Origin: Gallionellaceae bacterium
GTDB taxonomy: Bacteria > Pseudomonadota > Gammaproteobacteria > Burkholderiales > Gallionellaceae
Direction: 5' to 3'
NCBI GenBank assembly: GCA_030646595.1
Contig: JAUSKS010000227.1
Location: 1-7,308 of the forward strand
Length of the DNA: 7,308 nucleotides
The position numbers and the translations under genes are program-made. Of this stretch, positions 6,972-7,308 are shown piece by piece. The notes beneath the pieces were generated by a model. It did not search any database and was not told the origin of the DNA. It was given only the letters and a program-made list of their open reading frames with translations. Every line of letters starts with the position of its first letter. Positions within the stretch are counted from its first letter, which is position 1.

Positions 6972-7308
6972 ATGAATACTGCTATTCCACTTGACCCTGC
7001 TGATTTCGACACCGCTGTGCAACGCACCCTGCGTGGCAGCCGCTATGTGCAGCGCCTGCTTGACCATGACCCGGAACTACTGCCGTGGTTGCGTACCTGT
7101 TATGCCACACCTTGTACTGCGGCAGAGATGGCCGCATGGCTGAGCCTGTTGCCGCTGACAGATGAGGCCTCGCTGTCTCGCGCCTTACGCATTTTGCGCA
7201 AGCGGGTAATGCTTAAACTGCTGACGCGCGATTTGGGCGGCTGGGCCGATCTGGTCGAAGTCACCGCCTGTATGACTGCGCTGGCAGAAATCACCATCCA
7301 GCATGCGC
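6972..7308 (+). CDS. glnE: Glutamine synthetase adenylyltransferase/deadenylase, N-terminal part (partial)
   Basis: GlnE adds AMP to glutamine synthetase and removes it, in response to PII status and glutamine, in the cytoplasm. Only the first 112 codons are present; the gene runs off the right edge. The translation shows the family's N-terminal features: SRYVQRLLDHDPELL (residues 23-37) and LRILRKRVMLKLLTRDL followed by GGWADL (about 72-94), the helical region ahead of the deadenylylase nucleotidyltransferase domain. The catalytic motifs lie beyond the window. The start ATG at 6972 is the first in frame and gives a leader of about 20 residues before the conserved SRY segment; the usual Shine-Dalgarno sequence is absent (GTACC precedes the ATG). 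The divergent arrangement with yhdP matches what I recall for many betaproteobacteria. Confidence 0.9.
   Translation, partial: MNTAIPLDPADFDTAVQRTLRGSRYVQRLLDHDPELLPWLRTCYATPCTAAEMAAWLSLLPLTDEASLSRALRILRKRVMLKLLTRDLGGWADLVEVTACMTALAEITIQHA

Overview
The window looks like ordinary chromosomal core from a betaproteobacterium. The gene order (glnE divergent from yhdP, then a nitrilase-family gene and tldD), the moderate GC content (roughly 53% by eye) and the protein sequences fit that class. The repeat style suggests a Nitrosomonadales or Gallionellaceae-like member, but that placement is an inference. No mobile element gene, CRISPR array, tRNA or rRNA was seen.

Layout, left to right. Bases 1-219 (minus strand) hold the first 73 codons of ribF, the bifunctional riboflavin kinase/FAD synthetase, cut by the window edge. 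Bases 220-329 are a short intergenic gap with a TATAAT box very close to the ribF start, five tandem copies of a 7-bp unit, and inverted copies of the same unit running into the tldD stop codon. Bases 330-1772 (minus) are tldD. Bases 1778-2629 (minus) are a Nit1-type carbon-nitrogen hydrolase. Bases 2630-2956 are a 327-bp non-coding gap dominated by a palindromic repeat built from 9-bp nnCACAGAG units. Bases 2957-6904 (minus) are yhdP, a very large AsmA-like envelope protein. Bases 6905-6971 are a divergent promoter region, and from 6972 to the right edge (plus) lies the start of glnE.

How the genes fit together. The yhdP, nit and tldD genes are co-oriented and read leftwards in that order. 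Nit and tldD are only 5 bp apart and almost certainly share a transcript. YhdP is tied to phospholipid traffic to the outer membrane, Nit to removal of deaminated glutathione, TldD (with TldE/PmbA, not in this window) to peptide proteolysis, GlnE to control of glutamine synthetase, and RibF to flavin cofactor synthesis. The order is conserved by lineage, but the sequence shows no obvious pathway link.

I did not find a new biological system. The points worth a second look are the two repeat-rich intergenic regions: a heptamer array overlapping a possible leaderless ribF promoter, and the CACAGAG palindrome separating yhdP from nit-tldD. Smaller items are a low-complexity linker in YhdP and an in-frame 9-bp repeat.
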